Shown: positions 1 to 6,118, numbered from the stretch's first letter. The stretch is DNA of 6,883 bases from Pseudomonadota bacterium (GCA_016195205.1 JACQAB010000008.1:1-6883); one strand, 5' to 3'. Program-made: numbers and translations. The notes: a model not told the origin generated them from the letters alone.

Positions 1-1071
1 AACTTTCGGATCTTTCGGATCCACTTCCATATTCATATCGCGCAGCCGCGCCATAATGTTTGAACGCCCGGCCTGATCCGACACCACGATCTTACGCCGG
101 TTGCCGACAACAGCGGGGTCGACATGCTCATAACAACTAGGGTCTTTCTCCACCGCCGATACATGCAGCCCGCCTTTATGCGCAAAGGCGTTTTCGCCTA
201 CATAGGCGGCGTGGCGGTTGGGCGCGCGGTTCAGTCGCTCGTCAAACGTATGCGACAGGCGCGTGAGCCCGGCCAAGGCTTCTTCCTTCAGCCCGATGTC
301 AAAACCCATTTTCAGCTTCAGGGTAGGGATCAGCGAGATCAGATTGGCATTGCCGCAACGCTCCCCCAATCCGTTCAGCGTTCCCTGCACCATGCGCACT
401 CCGGCGCGCACCGCGGCCAGCGAATTGGCCACCGCGTTTTCCGTGTCGTTATGCGCATGAATGCCCAGCTTGTCGCCGGGAATTTCTTTGACCACCGCGC
501 GCACGATATTTTCTACTTCATCTGGCAGAGCGCCGCCATTGGTGTCGCACAACACCACCCAGCGCGTACCGGCATCATACGCCGCTTTCAGGCATTGCAT
601 GGCATAAGCGGGGTTGGCTTTGTATCCGTCAAAAAAATGCTCGGCATCGAACAGGGGTTCCGCGCCGCGCGCCTTGATGGCGGCGATGGTGTCGCGGATC
701 AATTCCAGGTTTTCCTCGTTGCTGATGCTTAAGGCCACCTTCACCTGAAAATCCCAGCTTTTGCCGACGATGCAGAAGGCTTTCGCCTTTCCGGCAAACA
801 ACGCGTTTAGCCCCGGATCATTCGAGGCGCTGCGCCCCGGCCGGCGCGTCATGCCGAAGGCGGTGAAAATCGATTTTTTCAGTGGGGGCGGATTGGCAAA
901 GAACGCGTCATCCGTCGGGTTGGCGCCCGGCGAGCCGCCCTCGATGTAATCGACGCCCAACGCGTCCAGATCACGGGCCACGGCCAATTTGTCTTGTAGG
1001 GTAAAATCAACCCCTTGCGTCTGCGCGCCGTCACGCAGGGTAGTATCGAACAGATAGATGCGTTCAGCCAT
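1..1071 (-). CDS. cimA: Citramalate synthase, partial (C-terminus off the left edge)
   Basis: The visible 357 residues match citramalate synthase of the DRE-TIM metallolyase (LeuA-like) family, which condenses pyruvate with acetyl-CoA to (R)-citramalate in a threonine-independent route to 2-oxobutyrate and isoleucine. The catalytic strand reads FDTTLRDGAQTQG (residues 8-20) with Arg13-Asp14. The GGSPGANPTDDAFF stretch near residue 45 is typical of CimA rather than 2-isopropylmalate synthase. The metal-binding HAHND lies at residues 205-209 and the glycine-rich GLGERCGNAN ends near residue 243. The family is usually about 520-540 residues, so the linker and C-terminal allosteric dimer domain lie outside the window. 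The start MAERIYLFD fits the family and has an AAGGA SD nine bases upstream. That SD lies inside the terminal repeat of the adjacent palindromic element, and a TAA overlaps the start region (TAATG). The gene is intact as far as seen. Assignment to cimA is strong. Confidence 0.93.
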   Translation of the reverse strand, partial: MAERIYLFDTTLRDGAQTQGVDFTLQDKLAVARDLDALGVDYIEGGSPGANPTDDAFFANPPPLKKSIFTAFGMTRRPGRSASNDPGLNALFAGKAKAFCIVGKSWDFQVKVALSISNEENLELIRDTIAAIKARGAEPLFDAEHFFDGYKANPAYAMQCLKAAYDAGTRWVVLCDTNGGALPDEVENIVRAVVKEIPGDKLGIHAHNDTENAVANSLAAVRAGVRMVQGTLNGLGERCGNANLISLIPTLKLKMGFDIGLKEEALAGLTRLSHTFDERLNRAPNRHAAYVGENAFAHKGGLHVSAVEKDPSCYEHVDPAVVGNRRKIVVSDQAGRSNIMARLRDMNMEVDPKDPKV

Positions 1072-1080
1072 TAGGGTCTG

Positions 1081-1085
1081 TCCTT
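1081..1085 (-). promoter_or_regulatory. Shine-Dalgarno of cimA located in the element's terminal repeat
   Basis: On the minus strand AAGGA is followed by nine bases (CAGACCCTA) and then the cimA ATG at 1071. The motif is part of the 25-bp perfect inverted repeat that forms the left end of the palindromic element. The mobile-looking element, not ancestral cimA leader sequence, therefore now provides the ribosome binding site. Confidence 0.6.
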
Positions 1086-1103
1086 ATAAATAGGATGGGT
1101 TTT

Positions 1104-1204
1104 GCGCGTAGTGGAAAAGCGCGTCCGGCTATGAAAAGAGCGTAGTCCGTAGCAGGAACTACGGACAAGCTCTTTGAAGACGCCGGGGCGTTTTTCCACC
1201 GCGC
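1104..1204. repeat. Long hairpin, left half of the 1073-1341 element
   Basis: This is a stepped stem. GCGCG plus GTGGAAAAGCGC (1104-1122, two-base TA bulge) faces 1188-1204 with one G-T-type mismatch. GCGTC (1121-1125) faces GACGC (1179-1183). AAAGAGC (1135-1141) faces GCTCTTT (1169-1175). GTCCGTAG (1145-1152) faces CTACGGAC (1159-1166), closing a six-base loop. Successive nested stems over 100 bp are unlikely by chance and suggest a structure maintained as DNA cruciform or RNA. There is no U-run typical of an intrinsic terminator. Confidence 0.75.
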
Positions 1205-1212
1205 CCCAAGGG

Positions 1213-1309
1213 GTTTGCATAGGATTTTGATCTGCGGCGTCAGCTTCGCTTGACGTGGGGCCTGCCACGCTGTCGCTCGCTTCCTGGCATATCAAAATCC
1301 TATGCAAAC
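1213..1309. repeat. Second hairpin of the element, 19-bp perfect stem
   Basis: GTTTGCATAGGATTTTGAT at 1213-1231 is perfectly complementary to 1291-1309. The 59-base loop carries two small hairpins: CGTCA/TGACG around TTCG-containing sequence near 1238-1255, and CGTGG/CCACG near 1254-1269. Lying beside the first hairpin and inside the terminal repeats, it completes a branched fold. Confidence 0.75.
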
Positions 1310-1345
1310 AAAACCTCATCCTATTTATAAGGACAGACCCTGAGA

Positions 1346-1930
1346 TCAGGTTCCGGTTCTCAGCATGTAGGTAAAGCTTACCCCCGGAGACCCGCACACA
1401 GATCCACGAATGTCCTTGAAGATGGTGCTGGTGTTCACGGAGATGTTGTTGATCTTGATCAGACCTTCCGTGCGTCCGGCGCCCAGTATATTGGCGGCGA
1501 GTTTTGTGCAGTCGGCCTGGGTTACTGCTGAGAAGGTGATAAGAATAGCGTCATTGCTGGCGCCGCCCCCGCTGGCCGAGGAAACCGGCTCGATCAGAAT
1601 GTTCCCGCCATAGGGGTTGCTGATCTGGTTGGTGCCCGCCAGGTTTTCCAGCCAGGTGTCGGGCAACAGGCCTGCATTGATCAGCGCATTGGTGAAAGTG
1701 GGAGCGGGAGCATCATCCAGATGGCTGCGGTTGCCGTAGGTCGAGCGGATCTGGTTGACGATCACGGTGATCTGGTCTTGTGCGCGGCGCAGGCGGTTGG
1801 CCCCGCTTACGGCGCCCCAGGCCGCAAAAATGCCACCTACCACAATGCCGGCGATGCCAAGCACCAAGGCGGCTTCAATCAGGTTGAAGCCCAGATTGTT
1901 CTGACGCGTGCGAAGTAAAGAGATTTTCAT
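1346..1930 (-). CDS. Type IVb-like prepilin / pilin-like protein (PilS-type)
   Basis: The 194-residue product has a class III prepilin signal: a 14-residue basic leader ending in Gly14, then Phe15 as the mature N-terminus. FNLIEAALVLGIAGIVVGG follows, with the conserved Glu at mature position 5 (Glu19) in a hydrophobic helix to about residue 42. A prepilin peptidase should cleave after Gly14 and the subunit would assemble from the inner membrane into a pilus or pseudopilus. The globular part (about 60-194) contains NPYGG (105-109) and two cysteines, Cys141 and Cys179, placed to form a C-terminal disulfide. This pattern recalls the PilS/TcpA type IVb group, an inference from motif layout. The start at 1930 is chosen over an in-frame ATG at 1978 because GGAG lies five bases upstream and the leader then has normal length. 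No pilus assembly gene is nearby; the gene stands alone between two palindromic elements. Major pilin, minor pilin or pseudopilin cannot be distinguished. Confidence 0.82.
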   Translation of the reverse strand: MKISLLRTRQNNLGFNLIEAALVLGIAGIVVGGIFAAWGAVSGANRLRRAQDQITVIVNQIRSTYGNRSHLDDAPAPTFTNALINAGLLPDTWLENLAGTNQISNPYGGNILIEPVSSASGGGASNDAILITFSAVTQADCTKLAANILGAGRTEGLIKINNISVNTSTIFKDIRGSVCGSPGVSFTYMLRTGT

Positions 1931-1956
1931 GCCGTCTCCATAGATTGAGGCGGCTG

Positions 1957-1986
1957 AATCTAGCATTTTAAAGTTCATAGTGAAAA
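1957..1986 (-). promoter_or_regulatory. Candidate sigma70-type promoter of the pilin gene
   Basis: On the minus strand TTTTCA (1981-1986) and an extended -10, TGC-TAGATT (hexamer 1957-1962), are separated by 18 bases. Transcription would start near 1950, leaving about a 20-base leader that contains the GGAG SD. It lies between the right-hand palindromic element and the gene, consistent with independent expression. Each hexamer matches consensus at four of six positions, so this is a prediction only. Confidence 0.35.
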
Positions 1987-2174
1987 GGCTTTAGAGAGAG
2001 GTATTTCCATTTGGCAAAATCGGATTCCCCTCCCCTTGCCCTCCTTCGCCAAGGCTACGGAGGGTCTGGGGTAACCCGTCCGCCGAAGCTTTAGCGCAGG
2101 CGGAAGGGAGGGGATAAAGGGGTGGGGTACGTGCTGGAAGCAATGGTTTGTCTTTTGGCCCGTACCCCTCTCCA

Positions 2175-2251
2175 GCAAAAACCAAGGACTTAGCGCGCCG
2201 TTGTCCTGTGAGGCAACCGTTTCTCCCGCCGCGCTAAGTCCAGGTTTTTGC
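2175..2251. repeat. Central long hairpin of the 2028-2346 element
   Basis: The left arm 2175-2197 (GCAAAAACC-AA-GGACTTAGCGCG) pairs with 2230-2251. All positions match except a two-base versus one-base (T) difference, giving about 21 base pairs. The 32-base loop contains a further small stem, GTTGTC/GGCAAC with one wobble (about 2200-2217). An inverted repeat this long around a short loop could extrude as a cruciform or form a stable RNA stem. Confidence 0.75.
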
Positions 2252-2308
2252 AACCTCCCCCTTCCGCCTGCGCTCTTCGAGCTTCGGCGGACGGGTTTGA
2301 GCAAATAA

Positions 2309-2334
2309 CCCGGCGTAGCTTTAGCGAAGCCGGG
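2309..2334 (-). terminator. Hairpin downstream of cysS, possible terminator
   Basis: Reading with cysS, a CCCGGC/GCCGGG stem around TTCGCTAAAGCTAC begins about 20 bases after the TAA stop and is followed by TTATTTG. The stem is GC-rich with a short, imperfect U-rich tail, so weak intrinsic termination is possible. It is also one of four related hairpins of the composite element; any terminator role may be secondary. Confidence 0.35.
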
Positions 2335-2353
2335 CAAGGGGAGAGGAAAATTT

Positions 2354-3751
2354 TTATGTTCTCCGCCAGATCGTGCCTTCGGGCTTGTCTTCCAGAAGGA
2401 TTCCGGCCTCAGCCAAGGCCTTGCGGATACGGTCGGCCTCGGCGAAGTCGCGCGCGGTCCGGGCGGCGTTACGCGCGGTGATCTGCGCTTCGATATCGGC
2501 ATCGCTCAAGGTTTTCTGGCCTGCGGGCGTCCAGCGGAACCATGCTTCGGGATCCTGTTGTAAAAGGCCGAGGGCCTTGCCGGCGGCTAGCAGCTGTCCT
2601 TTGATTGTTCCTTTTCGAATTCTATTAAAGGCAGGCAACGAAATAGCCGTGCGGTTAAGCATACCCGCCAATTTATGAATCTCGGCGATCGCGAGTGGCG
2701 TGTTAAGATCATCAAGCAGCGCGTTTTGGAAAGTTTCAGACGGCGCTGTTTCTTCAGCTTGTACGACTGCGTGGTTGCGCAGCGCGCCATACCAGCCATC
2801 CAGCGTTTGCTTGGCCTTCTGCAGGGCTTCGGGCGAAAAATCCAGCGGTTGGCGGTAATGCGCGGCCAAAAGGGCAAGGCGCAACGCCTCGCCCGGCGCC
2901 TGGGCCAGCAAATCACGCACGGTGAAAAAATTCCCCAGCGACTTCGACATTTTATCCTGGTGAATGGTCAGGAAGCCGTTATGCACCCAGTAGTTTGCCA
3001 GCGCCGCGCCGCCATGCGCGCAGCGGCTTTGCGCGATTTCGTTTTCATGATGCGGGAAAATCAGGTCTAGCCCGCCGCCGTGAATATCAAACGTCACCCC
3101 CAAATGTTCTTTGGCCATGGCCGAGCATTCAATATGCCAGCCAGGCCGCCCGCGGCCCCAGGGGCTGTCCCAGCCGGGCTGGTCGGCCGTGCTGGGCTTC
3201 CACAGCACGAAATCAGCCGGGTCTTTTTTATAGGGCGCCACATCAACGCGCGCGCCGGCGATAAGTTCATCGCGCGAGCGGCGCGAAAGCTGCCCATATT
3301 CCGGCATCGAGGGCACGTTAAACAGCACATGGCCTTCGGCCACATAGGCGTGGTTGTTTTCGATCAGTTTTTGAATCAGCGCCTGCATTTGCGCAATATG
3401 CGCCGTGGCGCGCGGTTCAATCGTGGGCGGCAGGGCGAGGAGGGCCGCCATGTCGTCGTGATAGGCTTCAGTGGTGCGGGTGGTGATGCTGTCAATTTTC
3501 TCACCCGTGTCTTTGGCCTTCTGCATGATTTTGTCGTCAACATCGGTGATGTTGCGCACATAGGTCACGCGTGGATAAAGGCTTTTCAAAAGGCGGAACA
3601 GCACATCGAACGCCACGACAGGCCGCGCGTTGCCCAGATGCGCGAAGTCATACACCGTGGGGCCGCACACATACATGCGCACATGCGCGGCATCCAGCGG
3701 CGTGAAAATTTCTTTCTTGCGCGAAAGCGTGTTGTAAAGCTCAAGGGCCAT
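2354..3751 (-). CDS. cysS: Cysteinyl-tRNA synthetase
   Basis: This full-length 465-residue class I aminoacyl-tRNA synthetase activates cysteine with ATP and charges tRNA-Cys in the cytoplasm. The zinc site expected for CysRS is intact: Cys29 (YVCGPTVYD), Cys209 (HIECSAM), His234 and Glu238 (FPHHENE). The HIGH signature appears as HLGN (38-41) and the KMSKS loop is exact at 267-271. The zinc-site spacing equals that known for the E. coli enzyme, supporting the start at 3751 and full length. The C-terminal region (from about 350) is helical and ends with EGTIWRRT, the family's usual tail. No clear SD precedes the ATG, so initiation may be weak or depend on other features. The gene diverges from the response regulator across 100 bp, and its 3' end is met almost at once by the composite palindrome. 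No frameshift or missing catalytic residue is seen. Confidence 0.97.
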   Translation of the reverse strand: MALELYNTLSRKKEIFTPLDAAHVRMYVCGPTVYDFAHLGNARPVVAFDVLFRLLKSLYPRVTYVRNITDVDDKIMQKAKDTGEKIDSITTRTTEAYHDDMAALLALPPTIEPRATAHIAQMQALIQKLIENNHAYVAEGHVLFNVPSMPEYGQLSRRSRDELIAGARVDVAPYKKDPADFVLWKPSTADQPGWDSPWGRGRPGWHIECSAMAKEHLGVTFDIHGGGLDLIFPHHENEIAQSRCAHGGAALANYWVHNGFLTIHQDKMSKSLGNFFTVRDLLAQAPGEALRLALLAAHYRQPLDFSPEALQKAKQTLDGWYGALRNHAVVQAEETAPSETFQNALLDDLNTPLAIAEIHKLAGMLNRTAISLPAFNRIRKGTIKGQLLAAGKALGLLQQDPEAWFRWTPAGQKTLSDADIEAQITARNAARTARDFAEADRIRKALAEAGILLEDKPEGTIWRRT

Positions 3752-3796
3752 GGGCGCATCAAACCATTAACTATGTTGCCGGGCAATCAAAAACCA

Positions 3797-3825
3797 TTGC
3801 GCGCGGTCTGGCAAAACGCTAACTT
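3797..3825 (+). promoter_or_regulatory. Candidate promoter of the response-regulator gene
   Basis: TTGCGC (3797-3802) and TAACTT (3820-3825) are separated by 17 bases in the divergent cysS/response-regulator gap. A start near 3832 would give a short leader with AAAGGAG at 3840-3846, five bases before the ATG. The -10 match is poor; the prediction rests mainly on spacing and location. A perfect odd palindrome TTGCCGGGCAA at 3776-3786 lies just upstream and might be an operator. Confidence 0.25.
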
Positions 3826-3851
3826 TCAGCCGCATTTTTAAAGGAGTTCTT

Positions 3852-4793
3852 ATGGCCAAAAGAAAGAAAATATTTCTTGTCGAAGATAACAGCGAAATGC
3901 GCGCCGGGTATAAAGCCGCGCTGGAAGCAGCCGGTTATGCCGTTGTCGACTTTGCTTCCGTCCCTGAAGCCTTTGGGGCTTGGCATGACCATGCGGCCAC
4001 CACCGATCTCATTCTTTCCGACCACAATCTGGGTTTTGGATCTCGCAGCACGATGTTTGGAACGGAATTGCTCAGGTTCGTGCGGCACTCGCGCTATACG
4101 GGGCCATTCGTGATGATGTCGACCGATCCGCTGGAAGAACTTGAGGGTGGAGATGTTAAGCTCCTTCTTGAAGCGGATCCTAAAATTTGGGGCGGCTACT
4201 CCGCGTATGTTCAAAAAGACTTATCAACGCGGGATAATGTCGTGGCTGCGGTCGCTGAGGCTCTTGCCGCCGCAGGAAAATCTGCCGCGCCCGTTCAGCA
4301 GGTAGTCGCAGAAGAACCTCCCAGAGGTCAGCCCCCTCGCCACAGACGAGATCGGCCGCTGACAACTATATTGTTAGTTGAAGATAGCGATGTCCTTCGC
4401 AGGGCCATCAAGAAAGACCTTGAAGCGGCAGGGTATAAGGTTGTCGCCGTTTCAACCTTGCGGGAAGCTGTTGGCCGGTGGAATAAAGACAGCGCCGATA
4501 TCGATTTAGTGCTCTCCGATTATAATCTTGGGAACGGCATTGAATATGGGAATGAGCTTTACAAGCTTGTAAGAAAAACAAGCGATAAGCCATTCGTTTT
4601 AATGTCGTCGGGAAGCCTGGTTCCAAGTGTCCGGGCTGCAGTCGAAGGAGACAATCATTTTGGTTTTGTTTTAAAGGGCACCGATTTCAAAAATATAATT
4701 GCTGCCGTTCGTATGTTTCGACCTGTGGACAGAAAAAAACCTTCTAGGCCGCGTCCCCGCAAAGCCGTGCGCGCGCGCGCGAAAACCCAATAA
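3852..4793 (+). CDS. Tandem-receiver response regulator without a recognised output domain
   Basis: The 313-residue protein contains two CheY-like receiver domains and nothing identifiable after them. Receiver 1 (about 5-140) has Glu11/Asp12, phospho-acceptor Asp57 (LILSDHN), Ser90 in FVMMSTD and Lys122 (YVQKDL). Receiver 2 (about 170-290) has Glu177/Asp178, Asp223 (LVLSDYN), Ser252 (FVLMSSG) and Lys275 (FVLKGT). Both domains therefore keep the residues needed for phosphorylation. Shared LEAAGYxVV and LSDxNLG blocks suggest internal duplication; receiver 1 has an extra stretch around 61-72 and 95-118. A Pro/Arg-rich linker (156-169) joins them, and a strongly basic tail (294-311) follows. AAAGGAG five bases upstream fixes the start. 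No partner kinase is in the window, so the signal is unknown. A role as phosphate sink, relay intermediate or protein-binding switch is inference. The last 50 bases overlap gltX on the other strand. Confidence 0.88.
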   Translation: MAKRKKIFLVEDNSEMRAGYKAALEAAGYAVVDFASVPEAFGAWHDHAATTDLILSDHNLGFGSRSTMFGTELLRFVRHSRYTGPFVMMSTDPLEELEGGDVKLLLEADPKIWGGYSAYVQKDLSTRDNVVAAVAEALAAAGKSAAPVQQVVAEEPPRGQPPRHRRDRPLTTILLVEDSDVLRRAIKKDLEAAGYKVVAVSTLREAVGRWNKDSADIDLVLSDYNLGNGIEYGNELYKLVRKTSDKPFVLMSSGSLVPSVRAAVEGDNHFGFVLKGTDFKNIIAAVRMFRPVDRKKPSRPRPRKAVRARAKTQ

Positions 4794-6087
4794 GCGGCAG
4801 CAGGGTTTTCATCTCCGGCCCATCGTGCCGTGCGGTAAGCGCCAGGCGCAGGGGCATGAAAAGCTCTTTGCCTTTGCGCGCGGTGGCGGCTTTCACCTTT
4901 TCCGTCCAGGCCTGCCAGGTGGTTTGGTCCCACGGCTCGGGCGGAAGGAGCCCTGCGGCCTGCGCGGTGAAGGCGCTGTCTTCGATCTGCGGTGAAATTT
5001 TCTCTTCCGTAATGTGCCACCAATCCTTGGCTTCGTTTAAACGGTGCAGGTTGGGCCGCACGGCGCCCCAGAATTTTTCATCCACGTTTTTCAGGCCCAA
5101 AGCTTCAAGGCGCGGCTTGGCCTCGGCAAAACCCATGCGATGCAGCACGCGGGCGTTCAGGCGCAGCAACTCGTGCTCGTCAAACTTCGGCGGCGCGCGG
5201 CCAATTTTTTTGAAATCAAAGCGTTCGGCCAGTTCCTGCATGTTTTCTGCAGCCTCAATCGCGTCTGATGTTCCGCTGCGCGCCAGCAAACTGGCCAGGG
5301 CCAGGGCTTCCACGCCCATCTCGTCGCGCAGGCCGGCCACGCTCATGCTGCCCAGGCGTTTGGAAAGTTCTTCCCCGCTGGCGAGTATCACCAAAGGCAG
5401 ATGCGCGAAATGCGGCACCGGCGCGCCCAGCGCTTTCCATATTTCCACCTGCACCGCCGTGTTGGCCACGTGGTCTTCGCCGCGGATCACATGCGTGACG
5501 GCAAAATCGGCGTCATCCACCACTGAGGAAAAAGTATAAAGCGGCATGCCGTCTTCGCGCACCAGCACCGGATCGCTTAACGAACCCGCGGGAAATTCCT
5601 TATTCCCCTGCACATGGTCACTCCAGCTTACTTTTTCATCACTTAAACGGAAGCGCCAATGCGGCTTCAGCCCGCTTTTCTGCTTCGTCGTGATTTCATC
5701 CGGCGAAAGTTTCAGCGCGGCGCGGTCATACACCGGCGGCAACCCGCGCCCCAGCTGTGAGCGGCGCTTCAGCGCCAACTCTTCCTGCGTTTCAAAGCAG
5801 GGATAGGCGCGGCCCTTTTTTTTCAAATCCTCCAGCGCCTCGGCATAGCGGCTGAAGCGGTCAGACTGCCGCGCGAATAAATCCCAGGTCAGCCCCATCC
5901 ATTTCAAATCGCGCTCAATCGCGTCGGCATAGGATTGCTGCGAGCGCTCGCGGTCGGTGTCATCCAGGCGCAGCATGAACTTGCCGCCGGTGCGCCGCGC
6001 GAACAGCCAGTTCATCAGCGCCGTGCGGATGTTGCCGACATGAAGCAGGCCGGTGGGCGAGGGGGCGATGCGGACAAGGACGGACAT
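4744..6087 (-). CDS. gltX: Glutamyl-tRNA synthetase
   Basis: The 447-residue class I synthetase attaches glutamate to tRNA-Glu, and in many alphaproteobacteria also to tRNA-Gln for later amidation. The N-terminus reads VRIAPSPTGLLHVGN with HIGH as HVGN at 16-19. The FMLRLDDTDRERS block (37-49) is family-typical, and the KMSKS loop is LSKRLGS at about 241-247. The C-terminal helical anticodon-binding part ends in GFSRARARLCGDAA. Its length is within the lower range for bacterial GluRS. I prefer the ATG at 6087 because MSVLVRIAPSPTG matches the usual start; an in-frame GTG at 6096 would add three residues, and the SD is weak for both. LRLDDTD instead of the commoner LRIEDTD may indicate the second GluRS type found in alphaproteobacteria, but this is uncertain. 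The gene diverges from uvrB and converges on the response regulator with a 50-bp overlap. Confidence 0.95.
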   Translation of the reverse strand: MSVLVRIAPSPTGLLHVGNIRTALMNWLFARRTGGKFMLRLDDTDRERSQQSYADAIERDLKWMGLTWDLFARQSDRFSRYAEALEDLKKKGRAYPCFETQEELALKRRSQLGRGLPPVYDRAALKLSPDEITTKQKSGLKPHWRFRLSDEKVSWSDHVQGNKEFPAGSLSDPVLVREDGMPLYTFSSVVDDADFAVTHVIRGEDHVANTAVQVEIWKALGAPVPHFAHLPLVILASGEELSKRLGSMSVAGLRDEMGVEALALASLLARSGTSDAIEAAENMQELAERFDFKKIGRAPPKFDEHELLRLNARVLHRMGFAEAKPRLEALGLKNVDEKFWGAVRPNLHRLNEAKDWWHITEEKISPQIEDSAFTAQAAGLLPPEPWDQTTWQAWTEKVKAATARKGKELFMPLRLALTARHDGPEMKTLLPLIGFSRARARLCGDAA

Positions 6088-6118
6088 GGAAACCACCGGA
6101 TTAAAAAGACTCTGCTTT

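Larger units (their letters stand above)
1073..1341. repeat. Nested palindromic (MITE-like) element of about 269 bp
   Basis: The outer arms are 1073-1104 and 1309-1341. Their first 25 bases are perfectly inverted (ends AGGGTCTGTCCTTATAAA / TTTATAAGGACAGACCCT), followed by seven more pairs after a one-base bulge. The interior is two independent imperfect palindromes, at 1104-1204 and 1213-1309, so a single strand would fold as a three-way junction. No transposase or credible protein is encoded. Immediate flanks are TTA on the left and TGA on the right; this resembles a degenerate three-base TNA target duplication but is not an exact one. The element exactly fills the gap between the pilin stop (1346) and the cimA start (1071). 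Size, terminal repeats and lack of coding suggest a non-autonomous element mobilised in trans, comparable in kind to MITEs or Rickettsia palindromic elements. The family itself is not recognised. Confidence 0.8.
2028..2346. repeat. Composite inverted-repeat element between cysS and the pilin gene
   Basis: The roughly 320 non-coding bases form a large imperfect palindrome. Its arms, about 2028-2113 and 2251-2346, contain the same modules in mirror order: GGCAAGGGGAG at the outer ends, a 26-base hairpin, a GGACGGGTT block and a second hairpin with CCGCC/GGCGG stem. The centre holds a GGGGTACG/CGTACCCC stem (2124-2131 with 2161-2168) and a long hairpin at 2175-2251. Four small hairpins (2039-2064, 2079-2104, 2263-2291, 2309-2334) share a core close to TTCGCTAAAGCTAC and alternate in orientation (+, -, +, -). 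The right edge is about 8-10 bases past the cysS stop. No transposase or convincing protein is present. The design resembles REP/BIME clusters or a non-autonomous palindromic transposon, but its ends and family are unknown. Confidence 0.72.

Noticed and set aside
124..732. A 202-codon plus-strand open frame opposite cimA
   Set aside because: It lies wholly antisense to the conserved catalytic domain and shows no family features.
1073..1341. CRISPR-like or tRNA-like structure in the palindromic region
   Set aside because: There are no regularly spaced direct repeats, and the stems do not fit a cloverleaf with anticodon and T-loop sequences.
1071..1397. A 108-codon minus-strand open frame running through the palindromic element
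   Set aside because: It is made of repeat arms and the end of the pilin gene in another frame, has no domain signature, and its end coincides with the cimA start by chance.
1931..1978. Upstream in-frame ATG that would extend the pilin by 16 residues
   Set aside because: No SD precedes it, it would place extra residues before the prepilin leader, and the candidate -10 lies inside it; the ATG at 1930 has GGAG at the right spacing.
1975..2502. A 175-codon minus-strand open frame across the composite repeat
   Set aside because: It overlaps the cysS 3' end out of frame and its Pro/Arg/Ser-rich sequence is what translated GC-rich hairpins give.
3080..3841. A 253-codon plus-strand open frame opposite cysS
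   Set aside because: It is antisense to a conserved synthetase, His/Arg/Ala-rich in the manner of GC-rich shadow frames, and has no recognisable motif.
4769..4781. Alternating GC tract that could form Z-DNA
   Set aside because: It is short and explained by Arg/Ala codons in both overlapping genes; no independent role can be supported.
4856..5539. A 227-codon plus-strand open frame opposite gltX
   Set aside because: It is antisense to conserved GluRS sequence, with Arg/Ser/Ala-rich shadow composition.
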